A stretch of 64,000 nt of DNA from Streptomyces calvus (GTDB lineage Bacteria > Actinomycetota > Actinomycetes > Streptomycetales > Streptomycetaceae), in the NCBI RefSeq assembly GCF_006782915.1, contig NZ_VCNP01000010.1, forward strand, positions 186,001-250,000. Reading direction: 5' to 3'. Shown here piece by piece: positions 1 through 8,905 of the stretch. A model generated the notes under the pieces. It searched no databases. It was not told the DNA's origin and saw nothing but the letters and a program-made list of their open reading frames with translations. The first letter of the stretch is position 1. Every line of letters starts with the position of its first letter. Made by a program: the position numbers and the translations under genes.

Positions 1-99
1 CACCGGGAGAACATCGTCAACTGCGCGTTCAAGGAGATCGGCGTCGGTCTCGCGCAGCCGGCCGGCTACTGGACCCAGGACTTCGGCACGGCACGGTAG
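1..99 (+). CDS. CAP/SCP-family (YkwD-like) secreted protein, C-terminal fragment
   Basis: Only the last 32 codons are inside the window. Frame 1 reads HRENIVNCAFKEIGVG, then a YWTQDFG motif, and stops at a TAG at 97-99. The HREN..IG.G and YWTQ.FG pattern is the conserved end of CAP (cysteine-rich secretory/antigen 5/PR-1) domains, which in Streptomyces are usually exported proteins of unclear function. The N-terminus, signal peptide and catalytic-like His/Glu residues lie outside, so nothing more can be said. It converges on the permease gene at 111-1658. Confidence 0.8.
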   Translation, partial: HRENIVNCAFKEIGVGLAQPAGYWTQDFGTAR

Positions 100-110
100 G
101 CGCCGTGCGC

Positions 111-1658
111 TCACGCGCGCCGGTGCCCCGCCATCAGCGCGACGTACACGACGAGCGACGCCGCGAGACCCACCGCCCAGCCGTAGTCCGCGAGGGGCTT
201 CAGGAAGGGGATCAGCCCGTCCTGCGGGAAGGGCCCCTTGCCGGGCGCCGAGTGGGAGCCGCCCACCGCGAGCACTCCGCCGAGCAGGAAGGCGGCGACG
301 GCGCGCAGGTTCCAGCCGGAGGTGTACCAGTAGCGTCCGCCGGGCGTGTACAGGCCGGGCAGGTCCAGGGCCGTGCGGCGGACCAGCCAGTAGTCGGCGA
401 TGAGGATCCCGGCGACGGTGCCGAGCAGCCCACCGACCAGGCCGAGCCACGTGAAGATGTACAGCTCGGGTGTCTCGGTGAGCTTCCACGGCATGATCAG
501 CACGCCGACGACACCGGTGATCAGTGCGCCGGTGCGGAAGCCGATGAAGCGCGGCGCCAGGTTCGCCAGGTCGTACGCCGGTGAGACCACGTTCGCCGCG
601 ATGTTCACCGAGATGGTGGCGACGAGCACCGTCACCAGGGCGAAGAGCAGCCCGAAGACGTTGTCGGTCCGGGCGGCGAGCGCGACGGGGTCCCACACCG
701 GGGCCCCGTACACCGCCTGCGAGCCGGACGTGACGAACACGGACAGCAGCGCGAACAGGGTCATGGTGGTGGGCAGTCCGAGGGTCTGGCCCCACACCTG
801 GGCGCGCTGGCCCGCGCCGAAGCGGGTGAAGTCGGGGATGTTCAGGCTGAGGGTCGACCAGAAGGCGATCATGCCCATCAGGGACGGGAAGAACACCGGC
901 CAGAAGTCGGCGCCCCAGCCGAGCCGGGACGGCTGGTCGAGCAGCGGCCCGAGGCCGCCCGCCTTGTGCGCGACCCAGGCCAGCAGCACCAGCGCGCCCA
1001 CGATGACGAACGGCGCGGCCCAGTTCTCGAACCGGCGCAGGGTCTCCATGCCCCGATAGATGATGGCCAGTTCGAGGGCCCAGAACAGCACGAAGCACAC
1101 CCACAGCGTCCACGGCTGGCCCCCGACCTCCGACGCCTCGGTCCAGCCGCCGAACAGCTTGCCGAGCAGCACGAAGATGCCCTGCCCGCCGATCCAGGTC
1201 TGGATTCCGAACCAGGCGCACGCCACCCCGGCCCGGATCATCGCCGGCAGGTTCGCGCCGCGCAGCCCGAACGAGGCGCGCGCCAGCACCGGGAACGGAA
1301 TGCCGTACTTGGGGCCCGCGTGACCGGTCAGCAGCATCGGCGCGAGCACGATGACGTTGGCGAGCGCGATGGTGAACACGGCCTGCTTCCAGTCCATGCC
1401 GAGCGCGACGAGACCGGAGGCGAGCAGCCAGGAGGGAATGTTGTGCGCCATCCCCACCCACAGCGCGGTGAAGTTGTACGTCGTCCAGCGGCGGCGGGCC
1501 AGCGGCACCGGCAGCAGGTCGTCGTTGACGAAGCGGCTGTCGGTGAGGGTGACGCCCGGCGGGAGTTCGACGCGTCCCGCCGGGTCGGGTATGGGATGCG
1601 CGTACGGCCCGGACGGCCCGGACGGCTCTGACGGCGTGGGCGGGACGGTCGCGGTCAT
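111..1658 (-). CDS. NCS1-family nucleobase/hydantoin:cation symporter
   Basis: Predicted 515-residue polytopic membrane permease of the NCS1 family (purine, cytosine, uracil, allantoin and hydantoin uptake). After a hydrophilic proline-rich N-terminus it has the family opening around residues 50-75 (NFTALWVGMAHNIPSW) and about 12 hydrophobic segments. It is the last gene of a minus-strand run with dihydropyrimidinase, amidohydrolases and an LLM oxidoreductase, 27 bp downstream of the LLM gene. That context points to import of a pyrimidine, dihydropyrimidine or hydantoin. Which ring is carried cannot be read from sequence. Confidence 0.88.
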   Translation of the reverse strand: MTATVPPTPSEPSGPSGPYAHPIPDPAGRVELPPGVTLTDSRFVNDDLLPVPLARRRWTTYNFTALWVGMAHNIPSWLLASGLVALGMDWKQAVFTIALANVIVLAPMLLTGHAGPKYGIPFPVLARASFGLRGANLPAMIRAGVACAWFGIQTWIGGQGIFVLLGKLFGGWTEASEVGGQPWTLWVCFVLFWALELAIIYRGMETLRRFENWAAPFVIVGALVLLAWVAHKAGGLGPLLDQPSRLGWGADFWPVFFPSLMGMIAFWSTLSLNIPDFTRFGAGQRAQVWGQTLGLPTTMTLFALLSVFVTSGSQAVYGAPVWDPVALAARTDNVFGLLFALVTVLVATISVNIAANVVSPAYDLANLAPRFIGFRTGALITGVVGVLIMPWKLTETPELYIFTWLGLVGGLLGTVAGILIADYWLVRRTALDLPGLYTPGGRYWYTSGWNLRAVAAFLLGGVLAVGGSHSAPGKGPFPQDGLIPFLKPLADYGWAVGLAASLVVYVALMAGHRRA

Positions 1659-1685
1659 GGGCGTGCCTTTCGGCGGAGGTACCGG

Positions 1686-2687
1686 TCAGCGGCTGAGTGC
1701 CGGGATGATCTCCGCGCCGTACGCGTCGATCGTCGTCTCCTGCGCGTCGTGCATGTCGTACACGGCGAACTGGTCCACGCCCAGCTCGCGCAGTGCCTTC
1801 AGCTTCTCGATGTGCGCCTCGGCCGGCCCGAGCAGGCAGAACCGGTCGACGATCTCGTCGGGCACGAAGTCAGTGGAGGGGTTTCCGGCCCGCCCGTGGT
1901 GGCTGTAGTCGTAGCCGTGGCGTTCCTTGATGTACGCCGTCAGCGCCTCGGGGACCATGTCGGAGTGCTCGCCGTAGCGGGCGACCAGGTCGGCGACGTG
2001 GTTGCCGACCATGCCGCCGAACCAGCGGCACTGCTCGCGGGCGTGCGCCAGGTCGTCGCCGACGTACGCCGGGGCGGCGACGCAGATGGTGACGGAGGCC
2101 GGGTCACGACCCGCCTCCACGGCCGCCGCGCGGACGGCCTTCACCATCCACTCGGTCAGGTACGGGTCGGCGAGCTGGAGGATGAACCCGTCGGCCTTCC
2201 GTCCGGCGAGGGCGAGCGCCTTCGGCCCGTACGCCGCCATCCAGACGGGCAGCTTCCCGTCCCTCACCCACGGCAGCCGCAGCGGCTGCCCGTCGACCTC
2301 GCTCTCGCGCCCCTCGGCGAGGTCGCGGATCGCGTCGATCGCCTCGCCGAGCCGGGCCAGCGTGTTGGGTTTGCGGCCGGCGACGCGCATCGCGGAGTCG
2401 CCGCGGCCGATGCCGCAGACGGTGCGGTTGCCGAACATGTCGTTGAGGGTGGCGAAGGTGGAGGCGGTGACCTCCCAGGTGCGGGTGCCCGGGTTGGTGA
2501 CCATCGGGCCGACCTTCAGTGTCGTGGTGTGGGCGAGGATCTGGCTGTAGATGACGAAGGGTTCCTGCCACAGCACGGCGGAGTCGAAGGTCCAGCCGTG
2601 GGTGAAGCCGTTGCGTTCGGCGCGCTTCATCAGGCTGACGACCCGCGAGGCCGGCGGGTCGGTCTGCAGGACGAGTCCGAAGTCCAT
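1686..2687 (-). CDS. LLM-class F420-dependent oxidoreductase (TIGR03842-like)
   Basis: A 333-residue luciferase-like TIM-barrel protein beginning MDFGLVLQTDPPASRVV. It carries family features such as GPMVTNPGTR and GIGRGDSAMR. This subfamily (TIGR03842) is known to sit beside hydantoinase/dihydropyrimidinase genes, as here: HydA lies 11 bp upstream. F420 or FMN use is inferred from the family. A likely role is a redox step on a pyrimidine or hydantoin catabolite, but the substrate is unknown. The ATG is preceded by a purine-rich stretch and ends the intercistronic gap cleanly. Confidence 0.85.
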   Translation of the reverse strand: MDFGLVLQTDPPASRVVSLMKRAERNGFTHGWTFDSAVLWQEPFVIYSQILAHTTTLKVGPMVTNPGTRTWEVTASTFATLNDMFGNRTVCGIGRGDSAMRVAGRKPNTLARLGEAIDAIRDLAEGRESEVDGQPLRLPWVRDGKLPVWMAAYGPKALALAGRKADGFILQLADPYLTEWMVKAVRAAAVEAGRDPASVTICVAAPAYVGDDLAHAREQCRWFGGMVGNHVADLVARYGEHSDMVPEALTAYIKERHGYDYSHHGRAGNPSTDFVPDEIVDRFCLLGPAEAHIEKLKALRELGVDQFAVYDMHDAQETTIDAYGAEIIPALSR

Positions 2688-2698
2688 GGGCGGCGCTC

Positions 2699-4102
2699 CT
2701 AGGTGAGGTACTGGCAGGTGGACCGCGGGGTGTAGGCGCCGTGTCCGGCGCGCCCGGTGTACTCCCGCTCGGTGATGACGGGCACTCCGCGCGAGAGGAC
2801 CGTCTCGACCCGGCCGGTGATCCGCTTCCCCTCGTAGGCCGAGTAGTCGACGTTCATGTGGTGGGTGTCGGCGGAGAGGACCTGCTCGGCGTGCGGGTCG
2901 TAGATGACGACGTCGGCGTCGGCGCCCGGCGCGATGGTGCCCTTCTTCGGGTAGAGGCCGAACATCCGGGCCGGGGTGGCGCAGGCGATCTCGATCCAGC
3001 GGCGGCGGGTGATGTGCCCGTCGAGGACGGCCTGGTGGAGGAGGTCCATGCGGTTCTCCACGCCCGGCAGGCCGTTGGGGATCTTGGAGAAGTCACCGCG
3101 GCCGAGTTCCTTCTGGCCGGTGAAGCAGAAGGGGCAGTGGTCGGTGGAGACCACCTGGAGGTCGTTGGTGCGCAGGCCGCGCCACAGCGCGGCCTGGTGT
3201 TCCTTCGGCCGCAGCGGTGTGCTGCACACGTACTTGGCGCCCTCGAAGTCCGGCTCGGCGAGGTTGTCGGTGGACAGGAACAGGTACTGCGGGCAGGTCT
3301 CGCCGAAGACGTTCAGGCCCTCGTCGCGGGCCCGGGCGAGTTCGGCGACCGCTTCGGTGGCGGACACGTGCACCACGTACAGCGGAGCGCCGGCGACCTG
3401 GGCGAGGCGGATGGCGCGGTGGGTGGCCTCGGCCTCCAGGAGGGCCTTGCGCACCTCGCCGTGGAAGCGGGGGTCGGTCTCGCCGCGGGCCAGCGCCTGT
3501 TCCACCAGGACGTCGATGGCGATGCCGTTCTCGGCGTGCATCATGATCAGTCCGCCGTTCTCGGCGGAGCGCTGCATGGCGCGCAGGATCTGGCCGTCGT
3601 CGGAGTAGAACACCCCCGGGTAGGCCATGAACTGCTTGAAGCTGGTCACGCCTTCCTCGACCAGCAGGTCCATCTCCTTGAGCGTCTCCTGGTTCACATC
3701 GGAGACGATCATGTGGAAGCCGTAGTCGATCGCGCAGTTGCCCTCGGCCTTGGCGTGCCAGGTGTCCAGGCCGTGGCGCAGGGACCGGCCGACGCTCTGC
3801 ACCGCGAAGTCCACGATGGTGGTGGTGCCGCCCCAGGCGGCGGCCCGGGTGCCGGTCTCGAAGGTGTCGGAGGCGAAGGTGCCGCCGAACGGCAGCTCCA
3901 TGTGGGTGTGGGCGTCGACGCCGCCCGGGACGACGTACTTCCCGGTGGCGTCGATGGTGCGGTCGGCGGTGAAGGCGCCGGCCGCCGGGGTGCCGGAGGC
4001 GGCGAGGGCGGCGATGCGGCCGTCCTCGATCAGGACGTCGGCGTGGATCTCGTCGGAGGCGGTGACGACGAGGCCGCCACGGATGACGGTACGGCTGCTC
4101 AT
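2699..4102 (-). CDS. hydA: Dihydropyrimidinase / D-hydantoinase
   Basis: A 467-residue cyclic amidohydrolase that opens 5,6-dihydropyrimidine or hydantoin rings to N-carbamoyl amino acids. All binuclear-metal ligands are visible: H65 and H67 (DAHTHM), the carboxylated lysine K156 (TSFKQF), H189 (MMHAEN), H245 (YVVHVSA) and D321 (STDHCPF). Spacing matches characterised hydantoinases with a constant offset of about six. It lies between a beta-ureidopropionase-like gene and an LLM oxidoreductase gene, so it should supply the carbamoyl substrate to the neighbouring amidohydrolase. The cytoplasmic enzyme is probably a homotetramer, by family analogy. Confidence 0.93.
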   Translation of the reverse strand: MSSRTVIRGGLVVTASDEIHADVLIEDGRIAALAASGTPAAGAFTADRTIDATGKYVVPGGVDAHTHMELPFGGTFASDTFETGTRAAAWGGTTTIVDFAVQSVGRSLRHGLDTWHAKAEGNCAIDYGFHMIVSDVNQETLKEMDLLVEEGVTSFKQFMAYPGVFYSDDGQILRAMQRSAENGGLIMMHAENGIAIDVLVEQALARGETDPRFHGEVRKALLEAEATHRAIRLAQVAGAPLYVVHVSATEAVAELARARDEGLNVFGETCPQYLFLSTDNLAEPDFEGAKYVCSTPLRPKEHQAALWRGLRTNDLQVVSTDHCPFCFTGQKELGRGDFSKIPNGLPGVENRMDLLHQAVLDGHITRRRWIEIACATPARMFGLYPKKGTIAPGADADVVIYDPHAEQVLSADTHHMNVDYSAYEGKRITGRVETVLSRGVPVITEREYTGRAGHGAYTPRSTCQYLT

Positions 4103-4133
4103 GGTGCTCCCTCTCCTCGCGTGCTCGGTGCTG

Positions 4134-4976
4134 TCAGGGGGCGGTCAGCGGTCCGTAGGCGCCGGGGGCGCGGTCGCGGTAGAACTGCCAGCGGTCGCGG
4201 ACCTCGCGCAGCTTGGCCAGGTCGAGGTCGCGGACGACGAGTTCGGTCTCCTTGTCGCTCGCCGGTTCGCCCACGAACCGGGCCTCCGGGTCGACGAAGT
4301 AGGAGGTGCCGTAGAAGTCGTTGTCCCCGTACTCCTCCGCGCCCACCCGGTTGATGGCGCCGACGAAGTACTCGTTGGCGACGGCCGCCGCCGGCTGTTC
4401 CAGTTGCCAGAGGTAGCCGGACAGGCCGCGCGAGGTGGCCGAGGGGTTGAAGACGAGTTCGGCGCCCGCGAGGCCCAGCGCCCGCCAGCCCTCCGGGAAG
4501 TGGCGGTCGTAGCAGATGTAGACGCCGACCTTGCCGACGGCGGTGTCGAAGACGGGCCAGCCGCTGTTGCCGGGCCGGAAGTAGAACTTCTCCCAGAAGC
4601 CTTTGACCTGCGGGATGTGCGTCTTGCGGTACTTGCCGAGGTAGGTGCCGTCCGCGTCGATCACGGCGGCGGTGTTGTAGAGGACGCCGGGCTGCTCCTC
4701 CTCGTACATGGGCAGCACCAGGACGAGTCCCAGTTCCCGTGCGAGCAAGCGGAAGCGCTGGACGATCGGGCCGTCCGGGATCCGCTCGGCGTACGCGTAG
4801 AACTCCGGGTCCTGGACCTGGCAGAAGTACGGTCCGTAGAACAGCTCCTGGAAGCAGAGCACTTGGGCGCCCTGGGCGGCCGCGTCGCGGGCGGCCTGCT
4901 CGTGCACCTGGATCATCGACTCCTTGTCGCCGGTCCAGGCGGTCTGGAAGACGGCGGCACGGATCACTCGGCTCAT
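4134..4976 (-). CDS. Nitrilase-superfamily beta-ureidopropionase-like amidohydrolase (copy 2)
   Basis: A 280-residue carbon-nitrogen hydrolase with the full triad E44 (CFQELF), K118 (GKYRKTH) and C155 (YICYDRHFPEGW). Expected reaction: N-carbamoyl-beta-alanine or N-carbamoyl-beta-aminoisobutyrate to the beta-amino acid, CO2 and ammonia, the step after dihydropyrimidinase. It begins the hydA-LLM-permease part of the run and is preceded by a 155-bp gap with an inverted repeat, so it may have its own promoter. It is a close paralogue of the gene at 8003-8845, with motifs at identical residue numbers. Confidence 0.88.
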   Translation of the reverse strand: MSRVIRAAVFQTAWTGDKESMIQVHEQAARDAAAQGAQVLCFQELFYGPYFCQVQDPEFYAYAERIPDGPIVQRFRLLARELGLVLVLPMYEEEQPGVLYNTAAVIDADGTYLGKYRKTHIPQVKGFWEKFYFRPGNSGWPVFDTAVGKVGVYICYDRHFPEGWRALGLAGAELVFNPSATSRGLSGYLWQLEQPAAAVANEYFVGAINRVGAEEYGDNDFYGTSYFVDPEARFVGEPASDKETELVVRDLDLAKLREVRDRWQFYRDRAPGAYGPLTAP

Positions 4977-5038
4977 CGGGACCTCCGCTCGCTGGGTGTG
5001 CGGCGAGCCTAGGGAGCGGACGAGTGCGCTGTGAGGTG

Positions 5039-5077
5039 CACGGTGTCACGTCTGCGGGGGTGCGGCGTGTCACCGTG
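5039..5077. promoter_or_regulatory. Inverted repeat upstream of the amidohydrolase-hydA genes
   Basis: The arms CACGGTGTCACG (5039-5050) and CGTGTCACCGTG (5066-5077) are inverted copies with one mismatch, separated by 15 bp. They lie 63-101 bp upstream of the start of the gene at 4134-4976. GTGTCA recurs within the element. It is a candidate operator, possibly for the PucR protein encoded next door; no binding site for this PucR is known. Confidence 0.4.
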
Positions 5078-5131
5078 TCATCCGTCGACGAGCCCATGTT
5101 TCACCGCCGTTGTCGCAGGTAATCGCTTGTT

Positions 5132-6691
5132 TCAGCGTTGTTGCGCGTCGTGCGCGAGGAGTGCGATGTGCACCGAGGCGGCCTGTTCGAAGTCGTCGAG
5201 GTCCACGCCGAGGCGGGTCTGTATCGCCTCCAGCCGGCGGTACAGGGCGGGCCGGGAGACGTGGTGGAGCTGCGCGGTGCGGGACTTGTTGCGGCCGGTG
5301 GCGAGATAGGTGCGCAGCACGGACAGCAGGTCCTCCTCGGGTGCGCCCAGCAGGCCGTCCAACTCCCGCTCGGCGAACGACTGCACCTCGGGGTCGTCCC
5401 GCAACAGCCGGATCAGCCCGCGCAGATGGACGTCCCGGAGCCGGACCACGGGCGGCAGGTCGAGGGCGGCGGCGCAGTCCGCGACGGCGTCCGCGACGTG
5501 CCGGGCCTCGCGCAGCCCGGCGGGCACCTCGTCGAAGGAGGTGCGCGGGCCGGCGCCCGCCACCACGACCGGGCCGGCGTCCGGTTCGGCGCGCAGCCGG
5601 GCCGCGAAGTGCGCGGCGAGCGCGTCGGCGTCCTGGTCGGGGGCGAGGCTGAGCAGGACGGCGGTCACCGGGCCGGCCAGGTCGGCGACGATGCCGGGCA
5701 GGCCCAGCAGGCGCAGTACGCGGTCGAGTCCGGCCGCTTCCCGGCCGCGCACGACGAGCGGCACGAAGGTGCGGCGGTTGACGGGCAGTCCGGCCGCGCG
5801 GGCCCGGGGCAGCAGCTGCCGGGCCGGTACGGCACCGCCGACCAGGTCGGTCAGCAGGCTCTGCGCGGACTGCTCCTCCCAGGAGCGGGTGCCGCCGCCG
5901 AGCATGCGGTGCAGCACGAGCGCCTCGGCGGCGCGGTCGGCGAGCAGCCGCCCGGTGGCCCTGTCGCCGCGGTAGCCGCACAGCACGATGCGGCCCCACC
6001 GCTCGCCCCGCCCGCCGAGTTCGGCGCGGATCCAGCCGTCGCCCTCGCCGCCGCCGGCCTGCCGGGCGATGCGGTCCCAGTCGCGCAGTACGTCGTCCAC
6101 GGCCGGCCGCTCCCCCGCCGTGCCGAGGACCCGGTGGGCGAGGTTGGTGACGACGACGGGGCAGCCGCTGTGCCGGGCGACCTCGTCGAGCAGGCGTTGC
6201 AGCGGGGCGCCGGCGGTGATCAGGGCGGTGAGGTCGGTGCGGACGGTCTCGGAGAGGCTGACGGCGGCGAACTTGCGCCGCACCAGCCGGGACTGGACCT
6301 CCTCGGTCAACTGGGCGAAGGGGAAGGGGCGGTGGAGGACCACCAGGGGCAGTCCGCAGCGTTCCGCCGCGCGCCGCATCGCCTCCGGCGGGGCGGGGAA
6401 GGCACGGCCGAGTCCGAGGACCACGGCGGCGGCCTCCGCACGGTGCAGGGAACGGACGTACTCGGTCTGCTTGTCCTCGTCCCCGGCGAGCAGCACTCCG
6501 GTGGTGAGGACCATCTCGCCGCCGCTGAGCATCACGCCGACGTCGGCCGCCTCGGCGACGTGCACCCAGCGCACCGGCCGGTCGAGGCGGCCGGCGCCGG
6601 CGACCACCTCGGGCTCCCCGGCGAGGACCCGCTCCAGCGCGAGGACCTGCCGGACCGACAGGGCCGGTGCCGAGGCTTCCCAGGGGGTCAT
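5132..6691 (-). CDS. PucR-family transcriptional regulator
   Basis: A 519-residue regulator with an N-terminal PucR domain (about residues 10-130), a GGDEF-like central part and a C-terminal PucR helix-turn-helix (about residues 460-505: TYLATGRNKSRTAQLHHVSR followed by PALYRRLE). PucR proteins control purine and pyrimidine catabolism, often responding to ring-degradation intermediates. The gene lies 28 bp downstream of the aminotransferase gene, inside the catabolic run it probably controls. Its C-terminus ends just before the intergenic inverted repeat at 5039-5077. Confidence 0.88.
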   Translation of the reverse strand: MTPWEASAPALSVRQVLALERVLAGEPEVVAGAGRLDRPVRWVHVAEAADVGVMLSGGEMVLTTGVLLAGDEDKQTEYVRSLHRAEAAAVVLGLGRAFPAPPEAMRRAAERCGLPLVVLHRPFPFAQLTEEVQSRLVRRKFAAVSLSETVRTDLTALITAGAPLQRLLDEVARHSGCPVVVTNLAHRVLGTAGERPAVDDVLRDWDRIARQAGGGEGDGWIRAELGGRGERWGRIVLCGYRGDRATGRLLADRAAEALVLHRMLGGGTRSWEEQSAQSLLTDLVGGAVPARQLLPRARAAGLPVNRRTFVPLVVRGREAAGLDRVLRLLGLPGIVADLAGPVTAVLLSLAPDQDADALAAHFAARLRAEPDAGPVVVAGAGPRTSFDEVPAGLREARHVADAVADCAAALDLPPVVRLRDVHLRGLIRLLRDDPEVQSFAERELDGLLGAPEEDLLSVLRTYLATGRNKSRTAQLHHVSRPALYRRLEAIQTRLGVDLDDFEQAASVHIALLAHDAQQR

Positions 6692-6719
6692 GGCGGGGTC
6701 CTTCTGTCTCGGTGTACCG

Positions 6720-8006
6720 CTACGGGATGCTTCTGAGAGCCTGCTCGAGGATCGCGGCGCCCTCCTCGGCCTCCGCGACGTTGAGGGACAGCGGCGGGGC
6801 GATGCGCAGGGCGCTGGTGTCGTGGCCGCCGCCCTTGCCGATGAGCAGTCCGCCCGCGCGGGCCGCCTCCAGGACCGCGGCCACCGCCTCGGGGTGGGCC
6901 TCGTCGGTGCCGGGCCTGGTCAGCTCGATGCCGATCATCAGTCCGCGTCCGCGTACCTCGCGCACGGCCGGGACGTGGGCGGCGGCGGCGCGCAGCCGCT
7001 CGATGAGCATGCCGCCGACCCGGCGTGCGTTGCCCTGCAGGTCGTGCTCCAGCAGGTAGGTGAGGTTGGCCAGGCCGGCCGCCATGGTGACCTGGGTGCC
7101 GCCGAAGGTGGAGATGCTGTTGGCGTCCAGGCAGTTCATGATCTCGGCGCGGGCGACGACGCCGCCGATGGACATGCCGTTGCCGATGCCCTTGGCGAAG
7201 GTCAGCATGTCGGGCGGCCCGCCGCGTCCGTGTGCCTGCCAGCCCCAGAAGTGCTCGCCGGTGCGGCCCCAGCCGGTCTGCACCTCGTCGGAGATCCACA
7301 GGATGCCCCGCTCGTGCAGCACCTCGCGGAAGGCCGCGTACAGGCCGTCGGGCGGCGAGGTGAAGCCGCCGACGCCCTGGATCGGTTCGGCGATCAGCGC
7401 GGCGGGCGGGCGGGTGTGGCCGAGGAGGTCCTTGAGGTCGTCGACGCAGGCGGCGACGAAGTCGTAGTCGTCGAGCGCCGCGTACGGGCCGCGGGTGCGC
7501 ACGCCGCCGTGCACGTACAGCGTCTGGAACGGGGAGAGGGAGGTCGGGGACCAGGCGCGGTTGCCGGTGATGCCGACGGCGCCGAAGGAGCGGCCGTGGT
7601 AGCTGTTGCGCATCGCCAGGATCGTGTTGCTGCGCCGGAAGGTGGTGGCGAGCAGCAGGGCGGTGTCGTTGGCCTCGGTGCCGGAGGTGGTGAAGAAGAC
7701 CCGGGCGTCCGGGATGCCGCTCAACTGGGCGATGCGCTCGGCGAGTTCGACCATCTGCCGGTTGAGGTAGAGGGTGGAGGAGTGGATGATCCGTCCGGCC
7801 TGTTCGCTCACCGCCTTGGTGACCTCGGGCAGGGCGTGGGCGGTCATGGTGGTGAGGATGCCGCCGAAGAAGTCGAGGTAGCGGTTGCCGGCGGAGTCCC
7901 AGACGTGGCGGCCCTCGCCGTGGGTGATCTCGATGGGCTCCTCGTAGTAGAGGGCGAGCCAGTCGGGGAGCACGCCGCGGTGGCGGCCGAGGAGGTCGTC
8001 GGTCAC
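6720..8006 (-). CDS. Class III PLP-dependent aminotransferase (beta-alanine/AGXT2-like)
   Basis: A 428-residue fold-type I aminotransferase. PLP-binding features are SGTEAND (108-114), D240 (WISDEVQTGWG) and the Schiff-base lysine K272 (TFAKGIGNG). The start chosen is the GTG at 8006, whose GTGA overlaps the TGA stop of the amidohydrolase upstream (8003-8005), indicating translational coupling; an open frame runs 91 codons further upstream but is a shadow of that gene. Context suggests transamination of beta-alanine or beta-aminoisobutyrate made by the amidohydrolases, giving malonate semialdehyde or its methyl homologue. Confidence 0.9.
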   Translation of the reverse strand: MTDDLLGRHRGVLPDWLALYYEEPIEITHGEGRHVWDSAGNRYLDFFGGILTTMTAHALPEVTKAVSEQAGRIIHSSTLYLNRQMVELAERIAQLSGIPDARVFFTTSGTEANDTALLLATTFRRSNTILAMRNSYHGRSFGAVGITGNRAWSPTSLSPFQTLYVHGGVRTRGPYAALDDYDFVAACVDDLKDLLGHTRPPAALIAEPIQGVGGFTSPPDGLYAAFREVLHERGILWISDEVQTGWGRTGEHFWGWQAHGRGGPPDMLTFAKGIGNGMSIGGVVARAEIMNCLDANSISTFGGTQVTMAAGLANLTYLLEHDLQGNARRVGGMLIERLRAAAAHVPAVREVRGRGLMIGIELTRPGTDEAHPEAVAAVLEAARAGGLLIGKGGGHDTSALRIAPPLSLNVAEAEEGAAILEQALRSIP

Positions 8007-8845
8007 GGCTGTACCAGCCCTTCGTAGGCGTCGGGGCGGCGGTCGCGGTAGAAGGCCCACGTCTGCCGCACCTCTTCGATGAGGTCGAAGTCGAGGTCGC
8101 GGACGAGGAGTTCCTCCTCGGTGTCGCCGGCGACGTCGCCGACGAACTGTCCGCGCGGGTCGACGAAGTACGAGGTGCCGTAGAAGTCGTTGTCGCCGTA
8201 CTCCTCGACGCCCACGCGGTTGATGGCGGCGACGAAGTACTCGTTGGCGACGGCGGCCGCCGGCTGTTCCAGCCGCCACAGGTGGGAGGAGAGGCCGCGG
8301 TGGGTGGCGGAGGGGTTGTAGACCAACTGGGCGCCGTTGATGCCGAGTTGCCGCCAGCCCTCGGGGAAGTGGCGGTCGTAGCAGATGTAGACGCCGACCT
8401 TGCCGACGGCGGTGTCGAAGACCGGCCAGCCGAGGTTGCCGGGCCGGAAGTAGAACTTCTCCCAGAAGCCCTTGACCTGCGGGATGTGGTGCTTGCGGTA
8501 CTTGCCGAGGACGGTGCCGTCGGCGTCGATCACGGCCGCGGTGTTGTAGTAGTAGCCCGACTGCTCGATCTCGAACACCGGCACGACGATCACCATGCCG
8601 GTCTCGCGGGCCAGGTCCTGCATCCGGCGGACGGTCGGTCCGTCGGGCACGGGCTCGGCCCAGCGGTAGTGCGCGGGGTCCTGGACCTGGCAGAAGTAGG
8701 GGGAGTTGAACACTTCCTGGAACCCGATGACCTTCGCGCCCCGCCGGGCCGCCTCGCGGGCGTGCTCCTCGTGTTTCGCGAGCATGGACTCGGTGTCGCC
8801 GGTCCAGGTGGCCTGGACCAGAGCGGCACGTACGACGTGGGTCAT
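8003..8845 (-). CDS. Nitrilase-superfamily beta-ureidopropionase-like amidohydrolase (copy 1)
   Basis: A 280-residue C-N hydrolase, first gene of the catabolic run. The triad is E44 (GFQEVF), K118 (GKYRKHH) and C155 (YICYDRHFPEGW). It is the same length as the paralogue at 4134-4976 and the two share long identical stretches (for example QVKGFWEKFYFRPGN), yet they differ around residues 45-110, which may set substrate preference. It is coupled by a 4-bp overlap to the aminotransferase. Expected role: hydrolysis of N-carbamoyl-beta-amino acids, giving the aminotransferase substrate. Confidence 0.88.
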   Translation of the reverse strand: MTHVVRAALVQATWTGDTESMLAKHEEHAREAARRGAKVIGFQEVFNSPYFCQVQDPAHYRWAEPVPDGPTVRRMQDLARETGMVIVVPVFEIEQSGYYYNTAAVIDADGTVLGKYRKHHIPQVKGFWEKFYFRPGNLGWPVFDTAVGKVGVYICYDRHFPEGWRQLGINGAQLVYNPSATHRGLSSHLWRLEQPAAAVANEYFVAAINRVGVEEYGDNDFYGTSYFVDPRGQFVGDVAGDTEEELLVRDLDFDLIEEVRQTWAFYRDRRPDAYEGLVQP

Positions 8846-8874
8846 GCGTTGCTCCTTCGACGCGACGTCAGCGC

Positions 8875-8905
8875 CTCTACGCCCGTAGAAAAGGGCCGTA
8901 GAGGG
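8875..8905. promoter_or_regulatory. Perfect 8-bp inverted repeat upstream of the pyrimidine/hydantoin run
   Basis: The arms CCTCTACG (8875-8882) and CGTAGAGG (8898-8905) are perfect inverted copies. An inner CCC/GGG pair (8883-8885 and 8894-8896) extends the symmetry. The element lies 30-60 bp upstream of the start at 8845. It could be the PucR operator or a leader hairpin. It is not the same sequence as the repeat at 5039-5077. Confidence 0.45.

Noticed and set aside
2741..4354. 537-codon plus-strand frame opposite hydA
   Set aside because: hydA on the minus strand has all six metal ligands; the plus frame is Gly/Val/Asp-rich antisense sequence.
6720..8006. Class III aminotransferase as the missing amine donor enzyme of the cyclitol cluster
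   Set aside because: It is about 28 kb away, translationally coupled to a beta-ureidopropionase gene, and fits pyrimidine/hydantoin catabolism fully.
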